Source: Heliocidaris tuberculata
Lineage: Eukaryota; Echinodermata; Echinoidea; Camarodonta; Echinometridae
Length of the DNA stretch: 64,000 bases
Assembly: GCA_025618425.1 (NCBI GenBank)
Contig: CM046832.1
Location: forward strand, 47,579,026-47,643,025
Reading direction: 5' to 3'
The notes beneath the pieces were generated by a model. The model was not told the origin of the DNA and ran no database searches. It worked only from the letters and a program-made list of their open reading frames with translations. This document shows, piece by piece, positions 15,201 to 23,913 of the stretch. Every line of letters begins with the position of its first letter. Position 1 is the stretch's first letter. A program made the translations under genes and the position numbers.

Positions 15201-18200
15201 CCATTTGTCTCTCCCATTCACATGTAGCAGCAATTATAGTCGAACCTGCTTTAGCGACCGCCTGTATAGAAAGATCCCGTCTTTAAAGACCACAATTTTT
15301 GTTTCCCTTGAAAAGTGTTTCTCATTGAAATGTGTATTAAAGTGATTGATTAACTTTGTGAAAAATTGTGAAATCATCTCAAATGCCAGTGAATTGTGTG
15401 CAATCCTCTAATTACATATATAATTAAGGATATCTAAAAGTATGAGAGAAAATAGAACCCGTTTACTATCCTAAAAAAGAGAAAAAATCTAGCGATCGCT
15501 AGCGCAAGTCACTCGGCTTCTTCGCTGCGCTGCAGTCACAAAAACCAAGTACCAGCGCTTGGCGATTTCAGAGCGGTTTTCAGCCCGTACGGTATTCTGT
15601 GATAGAGCGAGGTATGCCAACCGTAAGAGTTCTTTAGGGTTCGGTGGTACTCTATCCCGACATCAGTGTTCGATCGTAAATATCGTGATATATATCAGCT
15701 TATAAAACTCAGGCGATTCCTGTCTGACCTAAAGGTTTGCAATTATGATTACAGCATTAGCTGGAACAGTGATTTTTTTTTTTAAATCCTGGGCAAAGTT
15801 AATCAATCCCTTTAAAGGAACCTGTACATAAAGACCACCTGCTCATAAAGACCGCCTTTCTTGTCTCCTTTGAGTGGCCTTTATATGCAGGTTTCACTGT
15901 ACATATGTTTACAGTGCAGTGTTTTTTTCACTGAACGTGTAGAAAAAGAACCTGTACCTAAAGACCACCTGCCTATATAGACCACTCCTTTGAGTGGTCT
16001 TTATATACAGGTAGCTTTATCACTCTTTTCACTCACCTTCCAGCAGATACTGCGGAACCTGCTGCTCCTTAATCTGCCTTTCTTACCCTCCTGCCGTACC
16101 ACTGTCAAGTAGTCATCACGCTCAAATAGTCGAAACCATTCATCCCTGAAAGAAAAAATTGTTTTGTAAATGAATACAATAGTCAACGTTGAAAAAAAAT
16201 TGTAATTTGATATTCTTTATCCTAATATGGATGCACACAGCTCACATTATAATTATTTTCAACGAGATATCATTTTACTATGTTAATGAATCACAGGCGG
16301 ATCCAGAAAAAAAACAAAGGGAAACAAGATGAATGTGACTGCATCTCCTATATGCCTCCACCTAAATTCAGTTGATGGTTCAAACTATTCTTGAAATATT
16401 GTGATAACCAGAATAAAAAGCCTATAATTACATGTTAGTTGACCTCTTTGACATTGGACCTTACACCTTATAACCCAAAAGTCTGATCACTTTATCTCCT
16501 CCTAGTCATGAATACATAATAGTAAAGATATGGTGATAACAAAGCTAAAATACCCATTGATTTCACATATAACGACATCCATGACCTGTCGACTTTGACC
16601 TCCATGAACAAAAATCTAATCAGTTTGTTTCACTATGGTGATACATGTACGTACTAGTTCCAAGTTTGAATTTAATGGCTCAAATTGTTCAAGAGAGTGT
16701 TAACAAGGCAAAAACCTGAAATTTCATGGTAAATGACCTCCATGACCTTTGACCTACATTTGCCAAAATCTAATCAGATCGTCTTCCTATGGTGATACAT
16801 ACTCGTACCAAGTTTGAAGTTAATGGAACAAATGGTTCTTGAGATATACTTGTTAACAAGGCAAAAACCTGCAATTTCAGAATTTACCTCTCTGACTCTT
16901 TTCTATGCCCCTCCAAACTTCTCAACTTATTACTAACCCTTTTGTGCATTGGTGATCAGTACTATATCATTTATATTTTGAAACATTTTGTTGCAAGTGA
17001 AAATACACTGAAAGTATTGTCAAGCTTCATCATTTTTTTAAACTCTTTTTTTTTTCAATCCTAACTCCATTTTTGTAGTCCTGATCTTTTGTGATTTCTA
17101 CAATCAATTCTTTTACATTCTCCTTCATTACATTATTCTCTCTCTCTCTCTCTCATTTATATTTTGATCTCCCTTACCTTTTACCTTTGATCTTCACACA
17201 TAAACCTTCAGTTGTTGTTATACTAGACTTTATGTAAACAGTATTTTTACCAAATTTGTTGTTTTTTAAGCAGTTTTACACCATGTCATTGCAGAACTTG
17301 TGAATTGTACACAATTCAGCCTTTTGGCTGCAAAGTGCAATATTAACAAAACCTTTTCAATTCAATTCAATTCAAAATTACCATCCCCCACCTCCATGAC
17401 CTTTGACGTACATTTGCCAAAATCTAACCAGATTGTCTTCCTATGGTGATACATACTAGTACCAAGTTTGAAGTTAATGGAACAAATAGTTCTTGAAATC
17501 CACCTTTGAAAGAATGTCTTGCAAAGAAAAGTTAGTGTTGCAGTAATTTGTCTTTTTACTTTCACCAGTTGACTAATAGCACAATGACATAGTAGAATAT
17601 CACATAATTCCAAATATCCCCTTTTGGATACTTGCAATTAATATTCTCTTTTGTGTGTGTGTAGGTGAAAATCAGTTGTAACATATGATGCATTGAGGTT
17701 TAATGTTAACTGCATAAACACAAAGCTTAATTATCAAACTCTCGCAGGGGTCAAGCTTCCTGAAACTGAATACTCACTTGCAGACATGTATGACTACATT
17801 AGTGACAACAACAGGAAATAATGAGGTCATAAAGTGCTAAAGAGACGCAGTGTAAAACAGGACGTGGTATACACGAATCATGGAGTAAATGTTAGAATGG
17901 ACCTAGGTACATTATACAAGTACCAATAGGTAGAGTCTAAAGAAGGGAAGAAAATGTACAAATAATTAATCAATGTCCAAGAGTGCATACACACAGGGTT
18001 TTTCATGAAAACAAAATTACCAGAGCTTCCCCTGATTTTTTTCCTGATGGAGTCCCAAAACTCCAGGATCATTATTTCAACTTATTTCCAGTTTGAAAAT
18101 TGAAATACATGGTTTTCACATGATATAAAAGTTAAGAGACTGTCTACTGTCTAATTGGGCTAACAAAATCCCCCAATTTTTCCCTGATTTGAGGAATTTT

Positions 18201-20437
18201 TAATCAAATTCCCTGGCTTTTCCCTGACTGGAAGAGGGGAATCCCATTTACCAGGTCTTCCCTAATTTCCAGGATAGCTGGGAAACCTAATGTACATTGC
18301 TATAGCCAGCAAGTTCTTCATAGCCTCATTGCTTTTTGTAACTGCAAGCCAAAAAGGCATGGGTAAATTGTACAAGATGAGTACAATGTCTAACCACTAA
18401 AATTTAGATAGACCACGATTGTGCAACAGTGCTCCCACATTTTATTTTTTTTTGTCAAAGATATAGGGTTAGGATTGAAATTGGATAGTAGATTAGTTTT
18501 AGGGTTGGAGATTGTGGTACAGGGTTGAAGTTAATATTTCAGTTTAGTATAAGATACTGATCGTGGAGCAACTGTCGCAGGGGCATATATTATACAATCC
18601 TGTGTAACTCGTATAACTGGTGGTAAAACTGCTTTTAGAATTCAAAAGCATCAACATTTTCCACTGAAAATGTAATTTGGCTGTCACTGTATTCAGAGAC
18701 AAGCATATGATTTCAGGGCTATCAGAGCAAGGTATTTTCCATACCTTCTCCTTTTCTTTATTTTTTTTCTTTCAGTCTCTCAGTCTATTGTCTATCTTTC
18801 TTTCCATTATATGTCATAATTGATATTGTTTACAAGGAGATATAAGTTGGTCTAGTGGTAGAATCAGCTCCCTGTCTTTGCCTACAAAAGGGAATGTATA
18901 GTTTTGGTAACCCCTTAAAAAACTTTTCATATTTCTTTCCATGTAGATGATAAATAGCAAGATACTAGCAAAATTAAGATGAGAAGATTTACGTCCTCAA
19001 GAGTCAAGAGGAATATATTAAACAAATGAAAGGCAATATGAAAATTAGATTAAATTAGGTCTGGGATGTAAATTCAAACAATGTGAACATGCACTACACA
19101 CAAGTGTAAAACCTATGAGTACATGACACACACTGTACACATGCTATCTCCAGACGAAGCGCTGAGAACGTTGAGAGGGGAGTCGTCAGGGTGGAAAAGT
19201 CCTAGCGTAGGGCAGTGTTCCTTTACACTAAAATTCACTGGAAATCATGGACAGAATATCAAATGATCTCACATATATGTATCTTTTGATACAAGGCGTT
19301 ATGGGACTATGCTTAACATGTTTCATGCCAATTTTTTTACTGAAACTTTACCAGAGCTTTAAAGGTCGGTCCCCAGGCGTAAATAATGACATCTGATTGA
19401 TACAAATCAATAGGCCAAAACAGAATAACACACACATGCACACACACACATGCACACACACACACACACACACACATCCATGTTTACCTGTAAGAGTTTG
19501 TAGTACTGCTGCTGTGGTAGGTGTCTTCTTCATTATCTAATTCCCCTACTCTAAGCTGAGCATCTTTGTCTTGTCCTGGTTGTTCCTGATTTGTAGCAGA
19601 TGCGGAACCCTCGTCTGTCTCTGTCTGAAACTGAGACAGGGGGTCCTGAGAAGCTGTGATTTGAAGAAAAGTTTTAGTCAGAACCTAGAATCATCTACAC
19701 CATTATAACATCTCCCTATAACAATAAATGCATAATAGACTTAATACAACTAGAATCCAAATATTGCTATCTTTCCTTTGTTCGAATATTCATTTTACAA
19801 CCAATGTTACAATTAGTCTCATGAAATTTAAAAATAAAAAATATGTCACCTTCATACAAGATGATATGCAAAATTTCCATCTCCAGAAAGACCAAGCAAT
19901 TATTTTCACCCCTTAAAAGTGTACCAATCACCTAAAAAAATAATTTGTGTACAGCTAGAATGTATAAAATCAACCTCAAAACACTTTACCTGGCCTTCTA
20001 TGGGTTAATGGTGAAGGTGTATGTAGAAAATGAAGGAAAAATTTAAACCCCCTCGCGCGGGACCCAACTTTGAGTTTGGTTCCGTGCGGGCCATTATTCT
20101 ATGCAAGCACATACAGGGGGGGGGGGGGGGGGGCACTAGTCTCCTCACAAGTCGCTGTTTTGTTAATATCTTTTTATAGAATCAACATTTGAAGCTCATA
20201 TATCGAATATAGTAGAGTGACATGGAACCCATAATATACAGAGCAAAATATTTGTTGATGATTGGTACACTTTAAGTATATCTAATGATAGTGACAGAAC
20301 CAAAGGTCTAGTTATTACTTACTCTGCATTCCTCTAACTGGAGTTGACTCCGTGAGTGTGGAAAGGCGTTGGACTTCAACCCAACCCTGTAACTCTGATA
20401 AGGCTTCAGATGTGGTCATGGAATATGACAAAATCAT
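162..20437 (-). CDS. TBC1D5: TBC1D5-like Rab7 GTPase-activating protein, 14 coding exons, C-terminus beyond window
   Basis: Fourteen minus-strand exons with GT-AG introns join without a frame break to 660 residues. In this family the TBC domain accelerates GTP hydrolysis by Rab7 on endosomes; the protein binds retromer through VPS29 and LC3 through LIR motifs, linking endosomal sorting and autophagy. Seen in the sequence: LIR-type DEWFRLF (W97), LRSSRFRSICWK (about 119-130), the VPS29-binding turn NNPLSQ (P181-L182), the Arg-finger motif ITQDVVR (R209), the Gln-finger motif YKQGMHELL (Q244), METAEPWF, THLNRLDIQPQIYG and LLFGREF, then a basic Ser-rich linker and a C-terminal helical block ending FVSLAGLKQ. 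The human protein is about 795 residues, so roughly the last sixth is missing to the left. The N-terminus before residue 90 is divergent, as expected. Identification rests on remembered family motifs over almost the whole length and is very secure; the exact start is less so. Confidence 0.95.
440..545 (-). mobile_element. SINE fragment
   Basis: Shares AGCAATGTAGATAAAATGCC and the following CTTGCT-AAG-CATAAGTG with the element at 50692, and GGATGGAGAG with the 7503 copy. Confidence 0.5.
1248..1350 (-). CDS. TBC1D5: TBC1D5 coding exon 13 (C-terminal helix)
   Basis: Residues 600-633, HDSENEQQLAVAQSR then FNELQNMCRYCATKMEAH, matching the predicted helical segment LNDLDAMCKYCAKVMDTH of the human protein. 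Acceptor TTTGTTTCAG, donor GTAAGT. Confidence 0.92.
2093..2412. mobile_element. MITE with about 39-bp terminal inverted repeats
   Basis: Left end GGGCCCTCTCGCATAAAAAG and right end, reversed, GGGCCCTCTTACATAAAAAG; the similarity continues through TTAAACG-AACTC. The interior contains GAAATTGAATT simple repeats and no ORF. It lies just past the donor of coding exon 12, in the intron between exons 12 and 13. Confidence 0.8.
2436..2632 (-). CDS. TBC1D5: TBC1D5 coding exon 12
   Basis: Residues 534-599, LPHPLAQPSD to KPRSGSKK, a Ser/Lys-rich disordered linker without a recognisable domain. Supported by a TTGACAG acceptor, a GTAAGT donor and consistent phase (1 in, 0 out) between two recognisable exons. 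Confidence 0.82.
3281..3521 (-). CDS. TBC1D5: TBC1D5 coding exon 11 (basic linker)
   Basis: Residues 454-533, starting NNPRQANYQFQIYSQ, which matches the RNPRPVTYQF start of the post-TBC linker, then a Ser/Lys/Arg-rich region (SLRRIGKGTNGQRDK). Donor GTAAGT at 3280, followed in the intron by a poly-T run as read on the minus strand. Only the first 15 residues are clearly conserved; the rest is expected to be disordered. Confidence 0.88.
4134..4462 (+). mobile_element. MITE family A, right end lost
   Basis: Starts TTAAAAAGAAGGTGGAGTTC and follows the family through GCTTTCTCATT and AATCAACCTT, but lacks the terminal CTCAACTTTATC block. Diverged, so an older copy. Confidence 0.65.
4979..5354 (+). 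mobile_element. MITE family A, complete 376-bp copy
   Basis: Terminal inverted repeats of about 20 bp (AAGGGAAGGTTGAGTTCTGG at left against CTCAACTTTATCTTT at right), bounded by TTAA on both sides. No ORF. TTAA flanks suggest mobilisation by a piggyBac-type transposase (inference). It lies in TBC1D5 intron 10. Confidence 0.8.
5703..6097 (-). mobile_element. MITE family A, inverted copy
   Basis: Reverse-complement of the 4979-5354 element, ending ...CTTCTCTTTAA. It sits 350 bp from that copy in opposite orientation, so the pre-mRNA could form a long hairpin here. Abuts the 144-bp hairpin MITE at 6103. Confidence 0.75.
6103..6246. mobile_element. Hairpin MITE family C (144 bp)
   Basis: Ends CCTGGGGAGCGTTTCAT and ATGAAACACTCCCCAGG are inverted repeats; the interior has a second inverted pair (GTCAGTGATTTTTACTGAC). 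A copy of identical length lies at 15027-15170. Confidence 0.75.
6316..6422 (-). CDS. TBC1D5: TBC1D5 coding exon 10 (end of TBC domain)
   Basis: Residues 418-453, LLTAEYANCLMLLMRYP through to LHLRDPK, matching the end of the TBC domain. The acceptor edge of this exon and about 145 bp of the adjoining intron are tandemly duplicated immediately upstream (see the 6404-6738 entry). Confidence 0.95.
6404..6738. repeat. Tandem 167-bp duplication across the acceptor edge of TBC1D5 exon 10
   Basis: GCATACTCTGCAG at 6404 recurs at 6571, followed by matching AACAATCAACATGAAGTAAA, AGCAGATAGG and TTTTCTC blocks. Unit 1 includes the first 19 bp of exon 10 and its acceptor; in unit 2 the acceptor AG reads CG. 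Confidence 0.85.
7224..7366 (-). CDS. TBC1D5: TBC1D5 coding exon 9
   Basis: Residues 370-417: RWLRLLFGREFTFQDLIVLW, then DAIFADSPMLDLVDYIFVAM, the C-terminal half of the TBC domain. Acceptor TTTGACAG, donor GTAAGT. Confidence 0.96.
7503..7720 (-). mobile_element. tRNA-derived SINE
   Basis: Contains AGATTCGAACCCTCAACC, a B-box-like TTCGAACC region, and shares the CAGGTACCCAT-CACCTGGGTGGAG body with the copy at 31738. In TBC1D5 intron 8. Confidence 0.6.
8298..8534 (-). CDS. TBC1D5: TBC1D5 coding exon 8
   Basis: Residues 291-369. Contains LMETAEPWF, a variable Pro/Ser-rich loop, then VKKLNRIREVILKKHDFELY and HLNRLDIQPQIYG, all diagnostic of TBC1D5. The polypyrimidine tract before the acceptor is a (CT)n run. 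Confidence 0.96.
9153..9203 (-). CDS. TBC1D5: TBC1D5 coding exon 7 (51-bp micro-exon)
   Basis: Residues 274-290, LDIVSELMNPDYLEHDS, matching the NPEYLEHDAY segment of the family. Acceptor TTACAG, donor GTAAGT. Too short for an ORF search; the phases (2 in, 2 out) fit both neighbours. Confidence 0.92.
9204..12006 (-). other. TBC1D5 intron 6, mostly unique AT-rich sequence
   Basis: No exon, RNA gene or complete transposon recognised. A G-run lies at 11895-11909, and a stretch at 11910-11960 (TTCTATACAGGTGG) resembles sequence at 5560-5575 and 15995-16012, so it is probably an old repeat. Confidence 0.5.
12007..12095 (-). CDS. TBC1D5: TBC1D5 coding exon 6
   Basis: Residues 245-273, starting GMHELLAPLMFVIHCDQQ, directly following the Gln finger. 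Acceptor TTTCGTTTAG, donor GTAAGT; leaves two bases (CT) for the next codon. Confidence 0.95.
12858..13028 (-). CDS. TBC1D5: TBC1D5 coding exon 5 (Arg finger)
   Basis: 57 codons, phase 0 at both ends, residues 188-244, from SPWNKFFQDKD to HVLYKQ. Carries the catalytic Arg finger in ITQDVVR (R209) and, as its last codon, the Gln finger (Q244). The donor is CAG followed by GTCGGT, an unusual +3 base, but the only choice that keeps the YKQ-GMHELL junction in frame. Confidence 0.95.
13165..13405 (+). repeat. Dispersed direct repeat D, copy 1
   Basis: About 240 bp from CCCCTCCAAACTTCTCAACT to the (CT)n tract recur at 16908-17155 at high identity, in the same orientation. No terminal inverted repeats seen. 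Confidence 0.7.
13547..13962. mobile_element. MITE family B, 416 bp, TTAA-flanked
   Basis: Begins TTAACCCTTTCAAGACAATT and ends CCTGAAAGGGTTAA: inverted CCCTTTC-type termini with TTAA at each end, a piggyBac-like arrangement. A 416-bp copy at 28921 differs at few positions, so movement was recent. The 61-codon frame inside both copies is probably chance. In TBC1D5 intron 4. Confidence 0.88.
14135..14245. repeat. (CT)n microsatellite
   Basis: About 110 bp of CTCTCT with CCCT and TTTCT interruptions, within a longer pyrimidine-rich stretch 13970-14650 that leads to the acceptor-poor side of TBC1D5 intron 4. Nothing else seen in that stretch. Confidence 0.9.
14669..14839 (-). CDS. TBC1D5: TBC1D5 coding exon 4 (VPS29-binding turn)
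   Basis: Exactly 57 codons, phase 0 at both ends, residues 131-187, starting IYLECLPEDR and ending LNNPLSQLEE. NNPLSQ is identical to the human loop whose Pro-Leu inserts into the VPS29 pocket. The exon is too broken by stops in flanking sequence to stand out as a long open frame; it was found by splice signals and homology. Confidence 0.93.
15027..15170. mobile_element. Hairpin MITE family C, second copy (144 bp)
   Basis: Shares AATTTGCTCTCAGCCAATCA and the CCTGGGG...CCTGG ends with the 6103 copy; the right third is diverged. In TBC1D5 intron 3. Confidence 0.75.
15240..16020. repeat. Degenerate repeat with CCTGTA-TAAAGACCACC units
   Basis: The phrase AACCTGTAC-TAAAGACCACCTG occurs at 15821 and 15950, with reversed forms (TGAGTGG-CTTTATAT-CAGGT) at 15871 and 15983, and a related piece at 15243. 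The pieces look like ends of an eroded, nested inverted-repeat transposon; related words occur at 5440-5575 and 11910-11955. Confidence 0.55.
16037..16145 (-). CDS. TBC1D5: TBC1D5 coding exon 3 (LIR and RSSRFRSICWK)
   Basis: Residues 94-130. Contains W97-F-R-L100, matching the N-terminal LC3-interacting region of TBC1D5, and the very conserved SSRFRSICWK at the start of the TBC domain. Donor GTGAGT, acceptor TTTCTTTCAG. Confidence 0.95.
16480..16880 (+). repeat. Diverged tandem repeat, about 170-bp unit, with TGACCTTTGACC words
   Basis: Units share CATGACC-TTTGACCT, AAAATCTAATCAG, TATGGTGATACAT and CAAGTTTGAA-TTAATGG; a further partial unit is at 17393-17500. In TBC1D5 intron 2. Confidence 0.75.
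16908..17155 (+). repeat. Dispersed direct repeat D, copy 2
   Basis: Matches the 13165 copy, including CAGTACTATATCATTTATAT and the trailing (CT)n run. Possibly a non-LTR or SINE tail family; not identified. Confidence 0.7.
17393..17500 (+). repeat. Extra partial unit of the 16480 repeat
   Basis: CCATGACCTTTGACGTACAT, AATCTAACCAGATTGTC and TATGGTGATACATACTAG match units at 16740-16830. Confidence 0.75.
17925..18265 (+). repeat. Dispersed repeat E, copy 1
   Basis: GTCTAAAG-AGGG-AAGAAAATG, TCCAGGATCATTATTTCAAC and CATGAAAACAAAATTACCA recur in the same order at 26394-26690. No ORF or terminal repeat recognised. Confidence 0.75.
18300..19425 (-). other. TBC1D5 intron 2, no feature recognised
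   Basis: AT-rich sequence without exons or clear repeats; poly-T at 18442-18452 and 18762-18772. Confidence 0.4.
19429..19475. repeat. (CA)n microsatellite
   Basis: About 47 bp of CACACA with ATG interruptions, a dozen bases from the donor of TBC1D5 coding exon 2. Confidence 0.95.
19488..19653 (-). CDS. TBC1D5: TBC1D5 coding exon 2
   Basis: Residues 39-93, a Gln/Glu/Asp-rich low-complexity N-terminal segment ending TTNSY. Its two terminal bases join the next exon to make Arg94, reproducing the NSYR(K/D)EW junction of the family. The phases (1 in, 2 out) fit both neighbours. A (CA)n microsatellite begins a dozen bases past the donor. Confidence 0.85.
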
Positions 20438-20545
20438 TTAAAGTGGTTTCTAGCTGTTGGATCTTCTAGGGTGAAGAGACGACTGATCTTTCCATCTACA
20501 TGCGAGCTGGTTTCTCTGAGATGTTTATATAACTCATTACAAGAT
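20323..20545 (-). CDS. TBC1D5: TBC1D5 exon with start codon (5' UTR 20438-20545, coding 20323-20437)
   Basis: A pyrimidine-rich tract with AG sits just above 20545, and a GTAAGT donor follows 20323. Two in-frame ATGs exist, at 20437-20435 and 20419-20417. A TAA lies directly before the first, so coding cannot extend further upstream in this exon. Both have T at -3, a weak context; I take the upstream one (start MILSYSMTT), giving residues 1-38. An upstream non-coding exon is implied by the acceptor. Confidence 0.75.
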
Positions 20546-21630
20546 CTGTGAGGAAAAAGAATATTCTTCAGATTAATTTTGTATGCAAAAATTGCAAGGT
20601 ATGGGACAGTTATGGTTAAGGATGAAGAAGTTAAAAAATAAATTTGAGCCTGATCAGTTAGTCACGGACGGAAACTTGACAAATTTTGAAAGTTTGAAGG
20701 CCTGTAAAAAATAAGTATTTAATTGCAGAGAGCTATTTTATGAGTCACTGTGAAGGGCATCACTGAAGGAGTTGAAATTTGGTTGCCTTGTTCGCCTACT
20801 ACAATTATAATCCATAAAATATTCAATGTCACGGACAGACAAAATGCCTACTCTTAACCGATCAGGCTCATTTCTTTAAGTTTCTGGTTTTTCATACATG
20901 TAGGGCGGTAGAACACAATCCCTAGTCACTCTGTAACATCTGTATTTTCAAGAAACCTCATATTTAATGTGATTAGTGTAATATTTTTAGCATTAATTTT
21001 TTAATGAAACATTTCTTTTGCGATTTCAAAAACACTCAACAGTGAACATCTCATGGATAATTTTGTTTTCGCACTTCCAATTCTCAGATAAAGTTTTATT
21101 AACAACAATAAATTTCAAAATAACAAAAATATTGAATTCTTCATAAAAAAATCATGAATGCTTTCAATATTTTAAACAGCAGTATTCAGTTTTTACAATA
21201 ATTTTACTTAACTCAGATGCAGTCAGTGACAATATCATCTGTTTACAGTGAGCAAGAGTGTTTTAATATTTTGGTGTAGAATCTAGACTAATATTTTCAC
21301 ACAAATTATAGTGTTCTACACCACACCCCGGCAATTGCCTTCATGGCCTGGCTTAGATGTGAGCTACTGCAATTGGATTGCTTATTAAATTATACGATCC
21401 AGCTCACATCAAAAGCCAGTTTTTACAAATTAAAATGTCTCAAAATCATATTTTTTCAGCTTTATGAACAACATGTAGATTTATGAGAGGAATTTCAGGA
21501 GTCCATTTGGTAGTCTATTCGGGAAGTTCATTTCGTCGATGCTCATCAATTGCACATGGCTTCAATATGTGGTTGCCTTACAAGCAATATAGGAATAAAA
21601 ATATAGAGTGAATGATGTGGTCTGCAGTCA
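20546..21630. other. Upstream of TBC1D5 exon 1, no feature recognised
   Basis: AT-rich; no exon, ORF or recognised transposon. Confidence 0.4.
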
Positions 21631-21631
21631 C

Positions 21632-22006
21632 TTAAAGAAAAGATGAAAAATAATTTGTGAGCTTTCTCATTCCTTTTATGTCAGTTTGGAGGAACATCAT
21701 AGTAGAAATGTCCCCTGAAAAGGACTGCTCCTCAAATGCCTTCATACTTGAAATATGATGAGAAACAGTTGAAGTGTTTGGGCCGAACATTCATGCCACA
21801 TTGGATGTGCAGTCCCATATACATATTTATGTGTGCAGCGCATGTGCTTTTCAGCGAGATTGGGTCAATTTCTTATAGTTTTGATGATCCCAAAATCTTG
21901 CAGAATATACGATTCCTTATGTAGACAGGATCAACCTTTCCCAATTGCTTTGAGACAGTTTATATCATAATGTAATTGCATGACCAGAACTCAACTTTAT
22001 CTTTAA
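21632..22006 (+). mobile_element. MITE family A, complete 375-bp copy
   Basis: TTAA at both ends, interior homologous throughout to the 4979 copy (GCTTTCTCATTCC, GGGTCAATTTC, GCTTTGAGACAGTTT). Upstream of TBC1D5. Confidence 0.8.
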
Positions 22007-22148
22007 GACAAAATCTAATTTTAGAACTCTTTATTCCGGAATTCTTTTCACTTTTTACTTGAATCATGGAAGTTCATATTTGTACTTTCTGAGCAAAGAA
22101 AAATCCCCCCAAAATAGAGTTGCCGTGGCAATCTAACTTTTCATTTTC

Positions 22149-22427
22149 CTTTGTCTTAGAGCTGGTTTGCAGCATAGCAGCATCAGTCATCGGCTCCAGG
22201 TACAAACTCAATTGAGAGTTAATCAAGTGAGCGCTGATCAAAATCCCAACAGCCTGAGCCAGCATCCCATGCAGGAACTCCCGTATGCGATCCAACTGCA
22301 AACCACTGCAGCGAAATCAGACACTGAGATCACCAATCATACGGAGCTACCGCCACAGCAGGCCAGTGCGTCACACACACTAAATATCGGCGAATGTATC
22401 AAATCATCAGACACTTTTTTAATTTGA
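22149..22427 (+). other. Coding-like open block of unknown origin
   Basis: Frame +3 stays open from AGAGCT at 22158 to TGA at 22425, about 89 codons with balanced, non-AT-rich codon use (NQVSADQNPNSLSQHPMQ, ELPPQQASASHT). There is no ATG near the start; a TTGTCTTAG acceptor-like site precedes it. It lies between a complete MITE A copy and a MITE A right-end fragment. It could be a captured gene or retroelement fragment, or an isolated exon. Not recognised. Confidence 0.3.
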
Positions 22428-22523
22428 ACTTATGACATATGAAATATCCAGATCTAAAACTGGAAATTTCTTGAAATACAGCTTAGTTTTCAAAACCATG
22501 TTGCCTTGACGTGCGTTGTGCTA

Positions 22524-22601
22524 TATCAACATTTCCCAATGGCTTTGAGACAGTTTCTTTCACAGTTCAGTCTCATGCCCAGAACTCAACTTTATCTTTA
22601 A
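22524..22601 (+). mobile_element. MITE family A, right-end fragment
   Basis: Same terminal block (GGCTTTGAGACAGTTTC to CTTTATCTTTAA) as the other copies, in the same orientation as the 21632 copy and 517 bp beyond its end. Confidence 0.7.
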
Positions 22602-23247
22602 CATGCCTTTCCTAGCATTGTGTATAAAGTCCTAACTTTTTAAGTTAATTACTTGTAACCCCCGTCCCCACTGATATTTTGGGGACAAAAATAATATGCG
22701 AGTTACTTTCCCTGAAAATTTACAGGACGATTGTCGATAAGCCCCATCTCTAGGGGTTTCTGCGGAAAGTGAGGACAAATCAATGCTTTGAATGTAAGTT
22801 TCAATTGTTTTTCTTACTTTTGAATTATATTTTCATGTGTGTGTAGAGAGAATGGTGTGTGAAAGTGCGGTTAGTCTAACACCACGTAATACTATAGTGG
22901 TCATATAGCGGGACGAATGCAAAAATACTAGTCATTTTCTATCGCATGTACTTAAGGTATGGGGGGAAAAGTAAGATAAATGTTTAAAATACTTCCTTTC
23001 AAATTCAGTGCTGTAAAATCTCTTTCCTACCTTCAATGGCCGTTAGGAAGAACTTCTGATATTTCCAACAAAATCCAAAGTCAAATTCATGTCCAAAACC
23101 TAAGAAATTTTTTTCGCGATCGCATGTTGTTTTCCTGCTGCCGATGTTTTTAGACTAAATCGGCCAATAAAATTTTGTCCACAACGAAACTTGGTATCGC
23201 GTGCACATCAATCTCTACGATTGCACAAACGGAAAATCGGGACTTAC

Positions 23248-23420
23248 GTGTACGCGATAGGAACCAAACTTTTAACGACCAAATTTTTTAGCGGGAGATG
23301 TCAGCGCTCGCGGCAATCAGGAAATGTACACCATGATTTGCGATACCCCGTTTCGCCAGAAGTGACGGTAAATTACGGATTTCATTTTTGGAATTATCTT
23401 TTCCAACATCGGTGATTTGA
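23248..23420 (-). promoter_or_regulatory. Candidate promoter / non-coding first exon of TBC1D5
   Basis: The exon starting at 20545 has an acceptor, so a 5' non-coding exon must lie upstream. This stretch is richer in CpG than its surroundings (GCGATCGC-like words at 23110-23350) and holds a minus-strand GTAAGT donor at 23242-23247. The link to TBC1D5 is inference; other donors are possible. Confidence 0.25.
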
Positions 23421-23913
23421 ATTTATTGTATTTCATGAATATGTTGGTGTCGTTTTTTGTAAATTAAATGCCGATTATGAGTGAATGTTGGTGACTTTTG
23501 TACAGTGGTGTTTTGAAAGTGTCGAGGTGGATGACTGCCTAGAGTCTACACACGAAGTATAGCACTTATACATGTACAAGCTTATCTGAAGATAACCTTG
23601 TACTCCAGACTAGCTTTTATGGGTGAATAGGCTTCATTAGCTTTTGTGTGTATCAGCAGGCCTTTTTCCAGGGTAGATCACTTATACATGTACAAGCTTA
23701 TCTGAAGATAGATGGGGTAGATCATTCATACAGGAGAGGAAAATAATTATTTAAAATTTCACTTTCAATTCTGAATCCCCTAATTTGTGGCACAGTAAGA
23801 GTTGAAGAGTCCATGAATCAGGTAATTAGCAAATTTAAGAAAATTAAATCTTGCTTAGAGCCATTTTGTTGTCTGTTTTTGACTGCTGCAACAGTGAATG
23901 TTGGACACAGTCC

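Noticed and set aside
18465..18535. Telomere-like TTAGGG words
   Set aside because: Only a few isolated occurrences (AGGGTTAGG, TTAGGGTTGG); no tandem array.
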